23,836 nt of DNA from an uncultured Christensenella sp. (lineage in GTDB: Bacteria > Bacillota > Clostridia > Christensenellales > UBA3700), in contig CAJTNW010000010.1 in assembly GCA_910577795.1 (NCBI GenBank), positions 25,758 through 49,593 of the forward strand, read 5' to 3'. The translations under genes and the position numbers were made by a program. Below, in pieces: positions 14,178 through 21,836 of the stretch. Within the stretch, counting starts at the first letter, position 1. The number at the start of each line of letters is the position of its first letter. The notes under the pieces were generated by a model that ran no database searches, was not told the DNA's origin, and saw only the letters and a program-made list of their open reading frames with translations.

Positions 14178-15677
14178 CTAATACAACAATTTTGCATTGT
14201 CCGGAAGTTCAATAATTCCCGAACGAACTCTTTCGCAAGTAAATTTTTCAATATGATACAATGGGTCTGGTATCAAATAAATACGCATATTTTCCCAAAT
14301 AGTTGCAAGTTCCTTTTCAAACAAATTAAGAGCAAACATTTTGCTAAATATAATAGGATTAACTGTAAGTTTAACTGCAAGAATACTATCATCATTAAAT
14401 ATTTCGTACAAGTAATCTCTAATACGCATAATGATATGTTCTGGCGAATGTACATAAGCATCTCCACCGCAATATGGGCAAATTTGTAGCATTGTATCCA
14501 TTAACCTACTACGCATTTTTTTGCGTGTTATTTGCACTAATCCCAAATCAGTCATACCAACTAGAGTACATTTAAGTCTGTCTTTTCTAAGTTCACCCTC
14601 TAATATTTTTAAAACTTCACCTTTATGGTCATCATTATTCATATCAATAAAATCGACTATAATAATTCCACCTAAATTTCTAAGTCTTAATTGTCTTGCA
14701 ATTTCTATAGCAGCAATTTTATTGGTAATAAATACAGTCTCTTCCAAATTTTTATCGCCTACATACTTACCTGTATTAACATCAATTACAGTCAAAGCCT
14801 CTGTTTTGTCTATAACTAAATAAGCACCATTAGACAACATAACTTCTCTTTTTAAAAGTTTGTCTATTTGTGGGTTTAAATTATAATGGTTTGTAAGTGT
14901 ATCTGAGCCAGTGTAAACTTCAAACATATCCTTCTTTTTTCCAAATACGCATGAAAACTCACTCTCAAGCATTTTGCAAACACCCATATCGTTGACAATA
15001 ATTTTATCAATGTCACCGCGCATAAAATCTCTTACCGCACGGATAACCAAATCACCCTCGCTATGCAATAAAGAACATTTTGGGCAAGCAATATAATCCT
15101 CTTTAATTTTTTGCCACTTTTCGTTAAGTTCGTTTATATTTGTCAAAATTTCTTCTTCACTACAAGTTTCTGCCTCTGTACGAACAATATATCCACTATT
15201 ATCAGGTCTATTTTCTCTAACAAAATTTTCTAGTCTTAATCTTTCGTCATCGTTATCAATTTTTCTAGAAATAGCAATATAGTCAACAAATGGTTCCATA
15301 ACCAATACTCTACTTGGCAAAGATATATTCATAGTAAGTCTTGGACCTTTGGTATCAAATTGGTCCTTTAAAACTTGACACATAATTATATCACCAACTC
15401 TAAGTGGTATTTTATCCGGAGCATTTGTGCCATTATGAGATATCATTTTTCCGTTAACGCAAATATCACCGCCATACAAAAAACCATTCTTTTCAAGACC
15501 TATATCCACAAAAACTGCTTGCATTCCTTTTAGTACATTAACAACTTTGCCTTTGTAAATATTGCCTACCAATTTTTCCGAACTGGTTTTTTCTATTGCA
15601 AAATCAGTCAGAGTTCCGTTTTCTACAACGCAAACCCTAGTACCTGTTATATGAGTATCAATAATTAAATTTTTCAT
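14178..15677 (-). CDS. rng: Ribonuclease G/E family endoribonuclease
   Basis: Single-strand RNA endonuclease acting in rRNA maturation and mRNA decay; 499 residues, close to RNase G. An S1 RNA-binding domain lies at about 35-125 (VGNIYKGKVVNVLKGMQAVFVDIG). The catalytic aspartates stand at D299 (LTVIDVNTGK) and D342 (IIIVDFIDM). C400 and C403 (CPYCGG) form the zinc-link; a second CPKC pair lies at 198-201. The start overlaps the end of the DUF2344 gene (ATGA), so it is coupled to it, and AGGAG precedes it. The RNase E scaffold C-terminus is absent, as expected for RNase G. Followed by rplU as in many Clostridia. Confidence 0.95.
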   Translation of the reverse strand: MKNLIIDTHITGTRVCVVENGTLTDFAIEKTSSEKLVGNIYKGKVVNVLKGMQAVFVDIGLEKNGFLYGGDICVNGKMISHNGTNAPDKIPLRVGDIIMCQVLKDQFDTKGPRLTMNISLPSRVLVMEPFVDYIAISRKIDNDDERLRLENFVRENRPDNSGYIVRTEAETCSEEEILTNINELNEKWQKIKEDYIACPKCSLLHSEGDLVIRAVRDFMRGDIDKIIVNDMGVCKMLESEFSCVFGKKKDMFEVYTGSDTLTNHYNLNPQIDKLLKREVMLSNGAYLVIDKTEALTVIDVNTGKYVGDKNLEETVFITNKIAAIEIARQLRLRNLGGIIIVDFIDMNNDDHKGEVLKILEGELRKDRLKCTLVGMTDLGLVQITRKKMRSRLMDTMLQICPYCGGDAYVHSPEHIIMRIRDYLYEIFNDDSILAVKLTVNPIIFSKMFALNLFEKELATIWENMRIYLIPDPLYHIEKFTCERVRSGIIELPDNAKLLY

Positions 15678-16336
15678 TTAATAAACTCCTGCAAAAACTC
15701 TTCTGCTGTCAAAATTTTATCATCTTTTATAATTAATTGTCTAGTGCGAACGATGTCACTAGCAGTAATATTTAAATTAAATTTATCATTTAAAGCAGAT
15801 GTCAGTCTATCTGGTCTTAAATTAGGATTACCACTTGCAATAATCATAACCATACCATTTGTTTGCACATTTAAACTATAAATCAAAGGTGCAATATCCT
15901 GTACTTTTGTGCTATCTTTAAATTGATATTCTATTATCCAACTTGTGTTTTTTGTCAAACTTTCTATATCCTTTTTTAAAGATACAAAATCACCTTCAAC
16001 AAAATATTCACAATAATTCACATTTTTAGCAAAATTAGGATTTTTTATACATTCATAACATTCAGTTGCCATCATACCACTAGGCACATTGTTATTAAAA
16101 GCGGTCAAAATATCATCTTTTGTCCTATCTTCATTTGCTATAACAAAATATTCTTCCTCACTTTGCACACCTAATGGCAATGGGTGAGAAGTAAAAGTTA
16201 CTGGATGCGGATTAAATCCCTCAGATAATCTTACGTTTATATTTGCTCTTATTAATGTCCTTTGCAAAACACGCATACTGTCTATATGGGAAACATAACA
16301 GATATTACCTTTTTTTATATGTTTAATAACTTTCAT
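15674..16336 (-). CDS. DUF2344 protein (TIGR03936, radical SAM-linked)
   Basis: A 220-residue protein of the DUF2344 family, which is found almost always next to, or fused to, the radical SAM protein TIGR03960. The family N-terminus is clear: YVSHIDSMRVLQRTLIRANI and SEGFNPHPVTFTSHPLPLGV (about 14-58). The biochemical role is not known; the tight link to rng and ribosomal protein genes suggests an RNA-related task. The start overlaps the radical SAM stop codon (ATGA) and the end overlaps the rng start (ATGA), so the three are translated as one unit. AGGTG precedes the ATG. Confidence 0.93.
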   Translation of the reverse strand: MKVIKHIKKGNICYVSHIDSMRVLQRTLIRANINVRLSEGFNPHPVTFTSHPLPLGVQSEEEYFVIANEDRTKDDILTAFNNNVPSGMMATECYECIKNPNFAKNVNYCEYFVEGDFVSLKKDIESLTKNTSWIIEYQFKDSTKVQDIAPLIYSLNVQTNGMVMIIASGNPNLRPDRLTSALNDKFNLNITASDIVRTRQLIIKDDKILTAEEFLQEFIK

Positions 16337-18126
16337 TCAAAGCACCTACCTATTTTGTTTGCACCGCAACCGCTACAATTATTTTTACCGCATGCTTTTG
16401 TTGTTATTCCGCTATATGCCTTATGCCTTTCATTAAGCAAATATTTTTTGCTTACACCATGCTCTACAAAATCCCATGGCAAAATATCACTTTCTTGCCA
16501 CTCACCTGTGTAGTTTTCAAAACTTATACCATATTCTTCAAAAGCATTTTTCCATTTATCAAAATCAAATTTTTCGCTCCAGCCATCAAATTTGCAACCC
16601 AAAGAATATGCTTTTTCAATTACTTTAAGCAAATTTCTATCGCCACGAGCAAATACGGTTTCAATTATGCTACTATCTGCACTATGCCAGTTATAACGCA
16701 CATTTTTAATATGCAAATTATCTATTAAAAACTTTTGTTTTTCTAGCATTTCTTCCTCTGTAATCTGCCTTTCCCACTGAAAAGGAGTAAGCGGTTTAGG
16801 AATAAACACACTAGTAGAAACAGTAATCTGTACAGGTCTTTTACTTTTGCTATATTGTTTTGCCATTTCTTTAATCAAAAGAACAATATCCACTATACCT
16901 TGCAAATCTTCTTCTGTTTCTGTTGGCAAACCTATCATAAAATACAATTTAAATCCAGTATACCCAAACTCCAAAGCACTTTTTATTGTATTTTTTATAT
17001 TTTCGTCAGTAATGTTTTTGTTAATTACATTACGCAACCTTTGGCTGCCTGCCTCAGGTGCAAAAGTTAAAGAACCTAGTCTGCCACTACCCATATACTC
17101 CGCTTTATAAGAGTCTAAACGCAAAGACGGCATAGCAAGTCTTACATTTCCGTTACAAACATTATCTTTAAGTCCTTTTATTAATTCGTGCAATGATTCA
17201 TAATCACTAGTAGATAAACTTGACAAAGACAATTCGCTATATCCGGTATTTTGGACTAATTGCTTACCATATTCCAAAAGTGTTTGCAATTTTCTACTTC
17301 TAATTGGTCTGTAATAAAAACATGCTTGACAAAATCTACAACCATTATTGCAACCTCTATAAAGTTCCAAAACTGCTCTGTCATGAGTAATCTCTATATT
17401 GGGTACAAGTATTTTTGTAGGAAAGTATGCCTTATCCAAATCCTGCACAACAGCCTTTTTTACATTTCCAGTAAATCCTACAATTTTATTATTTTCATAT
17501 ATCGGCATAACTTTTGATGGCACATAAACCCCATCAAGACTACTTGCTTTATCCAAAAACTCTGCTTTTGTCAAACCTTGCTTTTTGCACTCATCATATA
17601 AAAGTGTAAATTCCTTTAAATTCTTTTCACCTTCACCTATCATAATGGCATCAAAGACTTCCGCAAAAGGCTCTGGATTAACTACACAAGGTCCTCCTGC
17701 TATTAAAATAGGATAATTGCCATTCACTCTATCTTTTGCACGATACGGTATGCCTGCCAAATCTAACATATATAGAACATTAGTATACAAAAGTTCATAC
17801 CCTATTGACATACCCACAATATCAAAATCAACCAATGGTTTAAGGCTATCAACAGAAAAAAGAGGGATATTGTTTGCCTTTAATTGCTCCCCCATATCAA
17901 CAAAAGGTGCAAAACATCGCTCACAAACTACCCCATCCATATCATTAAGCATGTGATATAAAATTCTAAACCCAATATTACTCATTCCAATTTCATAAAT
18001 CTCTGGAAAAGATAAACATACCCTTGTTGTGCAAGGTTTGTTCATATTAGGCATATTAAATTCTCCACCTACATAACGTGCAGGTTTTTCTACATTTAAA
18101 AGTATTTCCTTAAGTTTCTTATTCAT
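16333..18126 (-). CDS. Radical SAM protein, TIGR03960 family
   Basis: A 597-residue radical SAM enzyme of unknown reaction. The N-terminal third resembles a B12-binding-like Rossmann fold (DIVGMSIGYELLYTNV at 102-117, ILIAGGPCVVNPEPFA about 140-155). The iron-sulfur motif is RGCNNGCRFCQAC, with C259, C263 and C266 as the C-x3-C-x2-C triad and C269 nearby. A C-terminal tail adds C579, C584, C587 and C595, possibly a second metal site. I prefer the ATG at 18126; a TTG six codons upstream is possible, and neither has a clear ribosome site. It forms a coupled trio with DUF2344 and rng. The sugar kinase lies 81 nt upstream with no obvious terminator between. Confidence 0.92.
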   Translation of the reverse strand: MNKKLKEILLNVEKPARYVGGEFNMPNMNKPCTTRVCLSFPEIYEIGMSNIGFRILYHMLNDMDGVVCERCFAPFVDMGEQLKANNIPLFSVDSLKPLVDFDIVGMSIGYELLYTNVLYMLDLAGIPYRAKDRVNGNYPILIAGGPCVVNPEPFAEVFDAIMIGEGEKNLKEFTLLYDECKKQGLTKAEFLDKASSLDGVYVPSKVMPIYENNKIVGFTGNVKKAVVQDLDKAYFPTKILVPNIEITHDRAVLELYRGCNNGCRFCQACFYYRPIRSRKLQTLLEYGKQLVQNTGYSELSLSSLSTSDYESLHELIKGLKDNVCNGNVRLAMPSLRLDSYKAEYMGSGRLGSLTFAPEAGSQRLRNVINKNITDENIKNTIKSALEFGYTGFKLYFMIGLPTETEEDLQGIVDIVLLIKEMAKQYSKSKRPVQITVSTSVFIPKPLTPFQWERQITEEEMLEKQKFLIDNLHIKNVRYNWHSADSSIIETVFARGDRNLLKVIEKAYSLGCKFDGWSEKFDFDKWKNAFEEYGISFENYTGEWQESDILPWDFVEHGVSKKYLLNERHKAYSGITTKACGKNNCSGCGANKIGRCFE

Positions 18127-18207
18127 TTTACTATTAATTTGCAATACAATTTAAATAAAACAAGCACAAATCCGCAAAACTATGTTTGCTGACTACCTAC
18201 TTTTTTA

Positions 18208-19152
18208 TTACATTACTAAAGCCGCAGCACCTATTATTCCAGCATTATTACCAAGACTTGCCTGTACAACTTCAATATATGGCAACATACCACTTCTATC
18301 AAAATCGTCATTCAATTTTTGTCTTAAAGGCTCCATTACATTTTTACCTTCATGAGAAATACCACCACCAATAATAAATATCTCTGGGTGTAATATATAA
18401 CCTAAATTTAAAAGTCCTTCTGCTAGGTAATGAAGATATTTATCAACTACAGCCTTGCCTGCCTCATCGCCAGCATCCTTTGCCAAAAATGCAGTTCTAC
18501 CATCAACTCCACCATTTTCATTAGCAATTTTGTGCATAAGGCTATTTGAATTTTCTGCCATAGCATATTTTGTTTGGTTAATAAGACCTGTTGCTGAAGC
18601 ATATCTTTCCCAGCAACCGCGTCTGCCACAATTACATTGTTCCCCATCTATTTCTATAATTTGATGACCAACCTCGCCACCTGCACCACCATTACCTTCA
18701 TAAAGTTTGCCATCAATAATAATGCCACCACCAATTCCAGTACCAAGTGTAACCATAACAACATTTTCGTGACCTTTGCCAGCACCAAATCTTTGCTCAC
18801 CAAGTGCTGCAACATTAGCATCATTGCCAACTGCAATTGGCACATTAAAATACTGTGACATTTCCTTTATCAAATCTTGATTTTTGCAACCAATGTTAAC
18901 AGCCGAAACAATTAAGCCTAATTTACTATCAACAGTGCCTGGTATACCAATACCAATGCCACCTAAATCTATCAAAGAAAAACCATTATCTGCAAGCAAA
19001 TCTTTAATCATGTCAGCAGTTCTTGCAAACATACTTTTAAAACCTTTTTCTTGTTCGGTAGGAAATGCTTTGGACTTTAAAATTTTGCCCTCTTTAGTAA
19101 CTAATCCAATTTTAATACTCATTCCGCCCACATCAACACCAACATATACCAT
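18208..19152 (-). CDS. ROK-family sugar kinase, probably glucokinase
   Basis: Phosphorylates a hexose, most likely glucose, with ATP. The protein has 314 residues. The ATP site DVGGMSIKIG (7-16) and LGTGIGGG (136-143), the catalytic base D111 in GNDAN, and the ROK zinc site H163 with C173, C175 and C180 (CNCGRRGC) are all present. There is no helix-turn-helix, so it is a kinase and not a ROK repressor. The specificity cannot be read with certainty; Firmicute glucokinases have this form. GAGGTG precedes the ATG, and its own strong promoter with a palindrome at the start point lies upstream. It stands between spoIVFB and the radical SAM gene, where it breaks a housekeeping order. Confidence 0.92.
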   Translation of the reverse strand: MVYVGVDVGGMSIKIGLVTKEGKILKSKAFPTEQEKGFKSMFARTADMIKDLLADNGFSLIDLGGIGIGIPGTVDSKLGLIVSAVNIGCKNQDLIKEMSQYFNVPIAVGNDANVAALGEQRFGAGKGHENVVMVTLGTGIGGGIIIDGKLYEGNGGAGGEVGHQIIEIDGEQCNCGRRGCWERYASATGLINQTKYAMAENSNSLMHKIANENGGVDGRTAFLAKDAGDEAGKAVVDKYLHYLAEGLLNLGYILHPEIFIIGGGISHEGKNVMEPLRQKLNDDFDRSGMLPYIEVVQASLGNNAGIIGAAALVM

Positions 19153-19168
19153 AAAAACACCTCGATAA

Positions 19169-19203
19169 TGCTTAAATTATTTTTATTAATAATTATTTAA
19201 GCA
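19169..19203. promoter_or_regulatory. Inverted repeat at the kinase transcription start
   Basis: TGCTTAAAT (19169-19177) and ATTTAAGCA (19195-19203) are perfect 9-bp arms around 17 nt. The right arm directly adjoins the -10 box and covers the likely start point; the left arm lies just before the ribosome site. It may be an operator or a leader hairpin. Confidence 0.5.
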
Positions 19204-19204
19204 T

Positions 19205-19233
19205 AGTATAACATATAACTATTTATTTTTCAA
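19205..19233 (-). promoter_or_regulatory. Promoter of the ROK kinase
   Basis: On the minus strand TTGAAA (19228-19233), a 17-nt spacer and TATACT (19205-19210), close to consensus. Confidence 0.75.
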
Positions 19234-19263
19234 GTATTATTTATAAATAAATATAACTTTATG

Positions 19264-19288
19264 TAGTATAGTTATTTGGACTATACTA
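19264..19288. repeat. Perfect palindrome upstream of the kinase promoter
   Basis: TAGTATAGT and ACTATACTA form 9-bp arms around a 7-nt centre. It lies 30 nt upstream of the kinase -35 box and directly after the SpoIVFB terminator. No U tract follows on either strand in the right place, so it may be a protein-binding site or a second hairpin that backs up the terminator. Confidence 0.5.
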
Positions 19289-19318
19289 AAAAATAACTAC
19301 TTGCAAATATACAAGTAG
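19287..19318 (-). terminator. Terminator after the SpoIVFB-like gene
   Basis: CTACTTG / CAAGTAG (19297-19303 and 19312-19318) with an 8-nt loop, followed on the minus strand by TTATTTTTTAG. It lies 25 nt after the stop codon. Confidence 0.7.
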
Positions 19319-19343
19319 CCATTACTTTTTTAATTTGTTGCTA

Positions 19344-20180
19344 TTAAATAAAAACAACTTCCTTCAAAGTTAGTTTATGGTCAAACTTTTCCATTATTTC
19401 ATGTAGCCTATCTTCGTCAACTACAGATATATCCTGTCCCCTATCATTAACAACAATAAAGGTAGTTAGATAATCTCTATTTAAGTATCTAAACAACTCA
19501 AATATTTTAGTATCCTGACTTATATAAACATCTCTTGCAAGTACACCTCTTTTATAATTTTTCACAAACGATAACCTACCTGCTATACAACTATATTCTT
19601 CCTTTTGTCCGCCGAAAATCGCCCCTATTAGCAAAAATACACCTATATTTATAATTGAAACATTCATTGTAACAAATATAGATGCAATGCCAAGACCAAT
19701 TATAAGTATGCTTAAAATAACACCAACAATTTTCAGTATTTTTAGTGCTTTTATTTTATCACCACACAAACTCAAAACAACTCTTGAACCATCAAGAGGA
19801 AAACAAGGCAATAAATTAAAGCACATTAGTGTTAAATTACTATTTAAAAAATCTTGTGTGTAAGCAAAAGATTCTGGCAATAACCACCACAAAGCAATAG
19901 TAAACAATGCTAGTATACCATTGCAAAGCGGACCAGCAAGTGCTATCATTATCCCCTCTTTGCGGTTAAATTTTTCACCGCCATAAATCATAGCACCATA
20001 AGGCATCAAAGTTATTTTAGACATTTGATACCCATACTTTTTGCCCGCGATACCATGAGCAATCTCATGCAAAAGCACTGTTACAAATGAACTGAAAAAT
20101 ACCCAAGCCTTGCCTATAACAATATAGTATAAGCAAAGACAAAAATACAATGGGTGAATAGTTAATTTATAACCAAACAA
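19344..20180 (-). CDS. spoIVFB: Site-2 metalloprotease, SpoIVFB-like (M50B)
   Basis: Intramembrane zinc protease. In sporulating Bacillus, SpoIVFB activates pro-sigma-K. The protein has 278 residues. The zinc motif is HEIAH (38-42) in the second membrane helix, with the third ligand D130 in PLDG (128-131). About five to six membrane segments occupy residues 10-195, followed by a cytoplasmic domain (about 205-278) that resembles a CBS domain. The start is a TTG and lacks a clear ribosome site; no ATG fits, because a stop lies two codons upstream in the same frame and the family begins at IHPLYF. Translation may restart after the upstream gene ends. The position beside minDE matches Bacillus. 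The sporulation role is inferred from family and position only. Confidence 0.88.
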   Translation of the reverse strand: MFGYKLTIHPLYFCLCLYYIVIGKAWVFFSSFVTVLLHEIAHGIAGKKYGYQMSKITLMPYGAMIYGGEKFNRKEGIMIALAGPLCNGILALFTIALWWLLPESFAYTQDFLNSNLTLMCFNLLPCFPLDGSRVVLSLCGDKIKALKILKIVGVILSILIIGLGIASIFVTMNVSIINIGVFLLIGAIFGGQKEEYSCIAGRLSFVKNYKRGVLARDVYISQDTKIFELFRYLNRDYLTTFIVVNDRGQDISVVDEDRLHEIMEKFDHKLTLKEVVFI

Positions 20181-20183
20181 ATT

Positions 20184-20435
20184 TTATTTACCAAACATAT
20201 TCATAAAAGTTTGAACCAAAGTTCCACTGCTTGCAAGAGTTATCACACTTGATATCAACATAATAACAGCAAAGGCTGCACCAAAAATTGCTGCAGTGTA
20301 AGCAACATCAAAGGCTTTCTTTTTATCAATATTTTTTAGGCCTTTAAATTTTCTGTACTTTTTGCCTTGTTCTACAGTTATGTTTTCGTTAGGATAGTTA
20401 TTGCACTCAACCTTTTCATAATCATCATACTTCAT
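20184..20435 (-). CDS. Small single-pass membrane protein in the SpoIVFA position
   Basis: An 83-residue protein of no family known to me. Residues 1-40 are hydrophilic and charged (KYDDYEKVE, then KKYRKFKGLKNIDKKK), residues about 43-66 are one strong membrane helix (DVAYTAAIFGAAFAVIMLIS), and the end TLVQTFMNMFGK is short and amphipathic. By the positive-inside rule the basic N-terminus should be cytoplasmic. It stands between minE and the SpoIVFB-like protease, where Bacillus has SpoIVFA (264 residues, LytM domain), the partner that holds SpoIVFB inactive; this protein is far too small for a LytM domain. Its TAA stop is in the same frame as the protease. I chose the ATG at 20435 with GGAG 10 nt upstream; a GTG three codons earlier touches the ribosome site. 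Confidence 0.75.
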   Translation of the reverse strand: MKYDDYEKVECNNYPNENITVEQGKKYRKFKGLKNIDKKKAFDVAYTAAIFGAAFAVIMLISSVITLASSGTLVQTFMNMFGK

Positions 20436-20522
20436 AAAACACACTCTCCAATAAGTTTACTAAGATAACTTATGCTGTGCTTTATGCAATTATTCCATTA
20501 TTTTAAATTTAAATGGCATATA

Positions 20523-20777
20523 TTAATTAACCTTATTATTTTGCACCTTAAATCCTTCTGCAACACCTTCAAAAGTAATCAAAACATTTCCGTTATTTAC
20601 TATTTCTATTCTTAAATCACTATTACTATCCTTTATATTCATATACCCAGATATTGCTTTTAAAATATCTTTTTTCAAACTACTTTCTATCATTTGTGGC
20701 ATTTGCAGTTTATCATTTTTTAATATACGCGATAGTCTCTCAAAACTATCCGAATTATTATAATTATTATTAAACAT
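20523..20777 (-). CDS. minE: Cell-division topological factor MinE, divergent
   Basis: Stimulates the MinD ATPase and drives its movement between the poles or regulates its place on the membrane. The protein has 84 residues, a normal MinE length. The family pattern is visible in the middle (SFERLSRILKNDKLQMPQMIESSLKKDILKAISGYMNI, about 11-48) followed by beta-strands (LRIEIVNNGNVLITFEGV). It is a weak relative: the usual basic ERL-L stretch is thin and the Asn-rich N-terminus is unusual. Position directly after minD (17-nt gap) supports the call. AGGA lies 5 nt before the ATG. No minC is within the window. Confidence 0.75.
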   Translation of the reverse strand: MFNNNYNNSDSFERLSRILKNDKLQMPQMIESSLKKDILKAISGYMNIKDSNSDLRIEIVNNGNVLITFEGVAEGFKVQNNKVN

Positions 20778-20794
20778 ATATCCTCATAATGCTA

Positions 20795-21586
20795 TTATGC
20801 TCTTTTCATCATCATTTTTATTTTGCCAAGCATACCGCGATATTGAACAGTTGGGTCATATAGCCTACGTCTTCCAGTAATAAAGTTATCTGCCACACAT
20901 TCAAAAGACCTCATTGCCAAACATTCACCTCTACCAATTTTGCCAAGTTCCGAAAAAATATGTATTTTATCATCCTCAGGTATAACCCCAATTGGCGAAA
21001 CTCCCAACAATTTAGATATTTCAAGCACAGACATCATTTCACCATTTATCACCATATCCCCACGAATACGATTTACTATCAAGTTTACTCCATTCAATTT
21101 ATAGTTATGCAAAATGCTAATTACTTTGTCCGCATCTCTCAAAGAAGATACGTTTGGAGTTGCAATAACCAATGCTTCATTGCTAGGTGCAACCGCTCTG
21201 TGAAAACCTTTGTCAATTCCAGCAGGACTATCAATAAAAATAAAATCAAACCCGTCACTTAATTTTGTAATCAACCCTCTAAAATCTTTCATACTTATAC
21301 TATCGCTATTGTACGCATTTTGAGATGGCAACACAAACATATTTGGTATATCTGGGCTAGAAACTAAGGCTTGCTTTATCCTGCACCTGCCATTAATAAC
21401 ATCTGCCATATCATAAACCACTTTATCATCAATACCCACAAGTACATCTAAATTATTAAGCCCAACATCACCATCTATCAACAACACTCTTTTGCCACGA
21501 AACGCAAGCATAGCACCTATACTTGCTGTACAAGTAGTTTTTCCTACCCCACCTTTACCAGAAGTCACAACAATAACCCTTGCCAT
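20795..21586 (-). CDS. minD: Septum-site ATPase MinD
   Basis: Membrane-associated ParA-type ATPase that places the division site. The protein has 263 residues. It starts with the deviant Walker A motif GKGGVGKT (10-17, K11 and K16), followed by switch region GDVGLNNLD (about 39-47) and FDFIFIDSPAGID (Walker B, about 114-126). The last residues (YRGMLGKIKMMMKRA) form the amphipathic membrane-targeting helix. I chose the ATG at 21586 because GAGGTG lies just ahead; a GTG five codons upstream is part of the leader. A perfect TATAAT (21622-21627, minus strand) lies upstream, but with a poor -35 box. It starts the minD-minE-membrane protein-spoIVFB row. Confidence 0.95.
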   Translation of the reverse strand: MARVIVVTSGKGGVGKTTCTASIGAMLAFRGKRVLLIDGDVGLNNLDVLVGIDDKVVYDMADVINGRCRIKQALVSSPDIPNMFVLPSQNAYNSDSISMKDFRGLITKLSDGFDFIFIDSPAGIDKGFHRAVAPSNEALVIATPNVSSLRDADKVISILHNYKLNGVNLIVNRIRGDMVINGEMMSVLEISKLLGVSPIGVIPEDDKIHIFSELGKIGRGECLAMRSFECVADNFITGRRRLYDPTVQYRGMLGKIKMMMKRA

Positions 21587-21750
21587 ATTCACCTCTAACA
21601 CCTTAAAAATATTACCTAATTATTATACTATAAATATAACTGCTTGTTTTAGGATATTTTGTCGTTTTCTTTCTCAAAATAATATATTTTGTAACATTTT
21701 TATTATCTATTTACAAATATCTAAATTTAATAAATTACTAAATAAACCAC

Positions 21751-21777
21751 AAAATGCCCCGATTTTCGGAGCATTTT
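21751..21777 (-). terminator. Terminator after the ABC fusion gene
   Basis: A 12-bp stem, AAAATGCCCCGA and TCGGAGCATTTT on the plus strand, with a 3-nt loop; on the minus-strand RNA the one mismatch becomes a G-U pair. A short U run follows. It lies 59 nt downstream of the stop codon at 21837. Confidence 0.75.
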
Positions 21778-21836
21778 GCAACAATTTTCAACTTGTTTAT
21801 TATTTACATATACAATTATATTTATAAAAAACTTTT

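Noticed and set aside
19264..19288. Palindrome TAGTATAGT...ACTATACTA as a stand-alone terminator
   Set aside because: No U tract follows the stem on either strand; the nearby hairpin at 19297-19318 is the better terminator.
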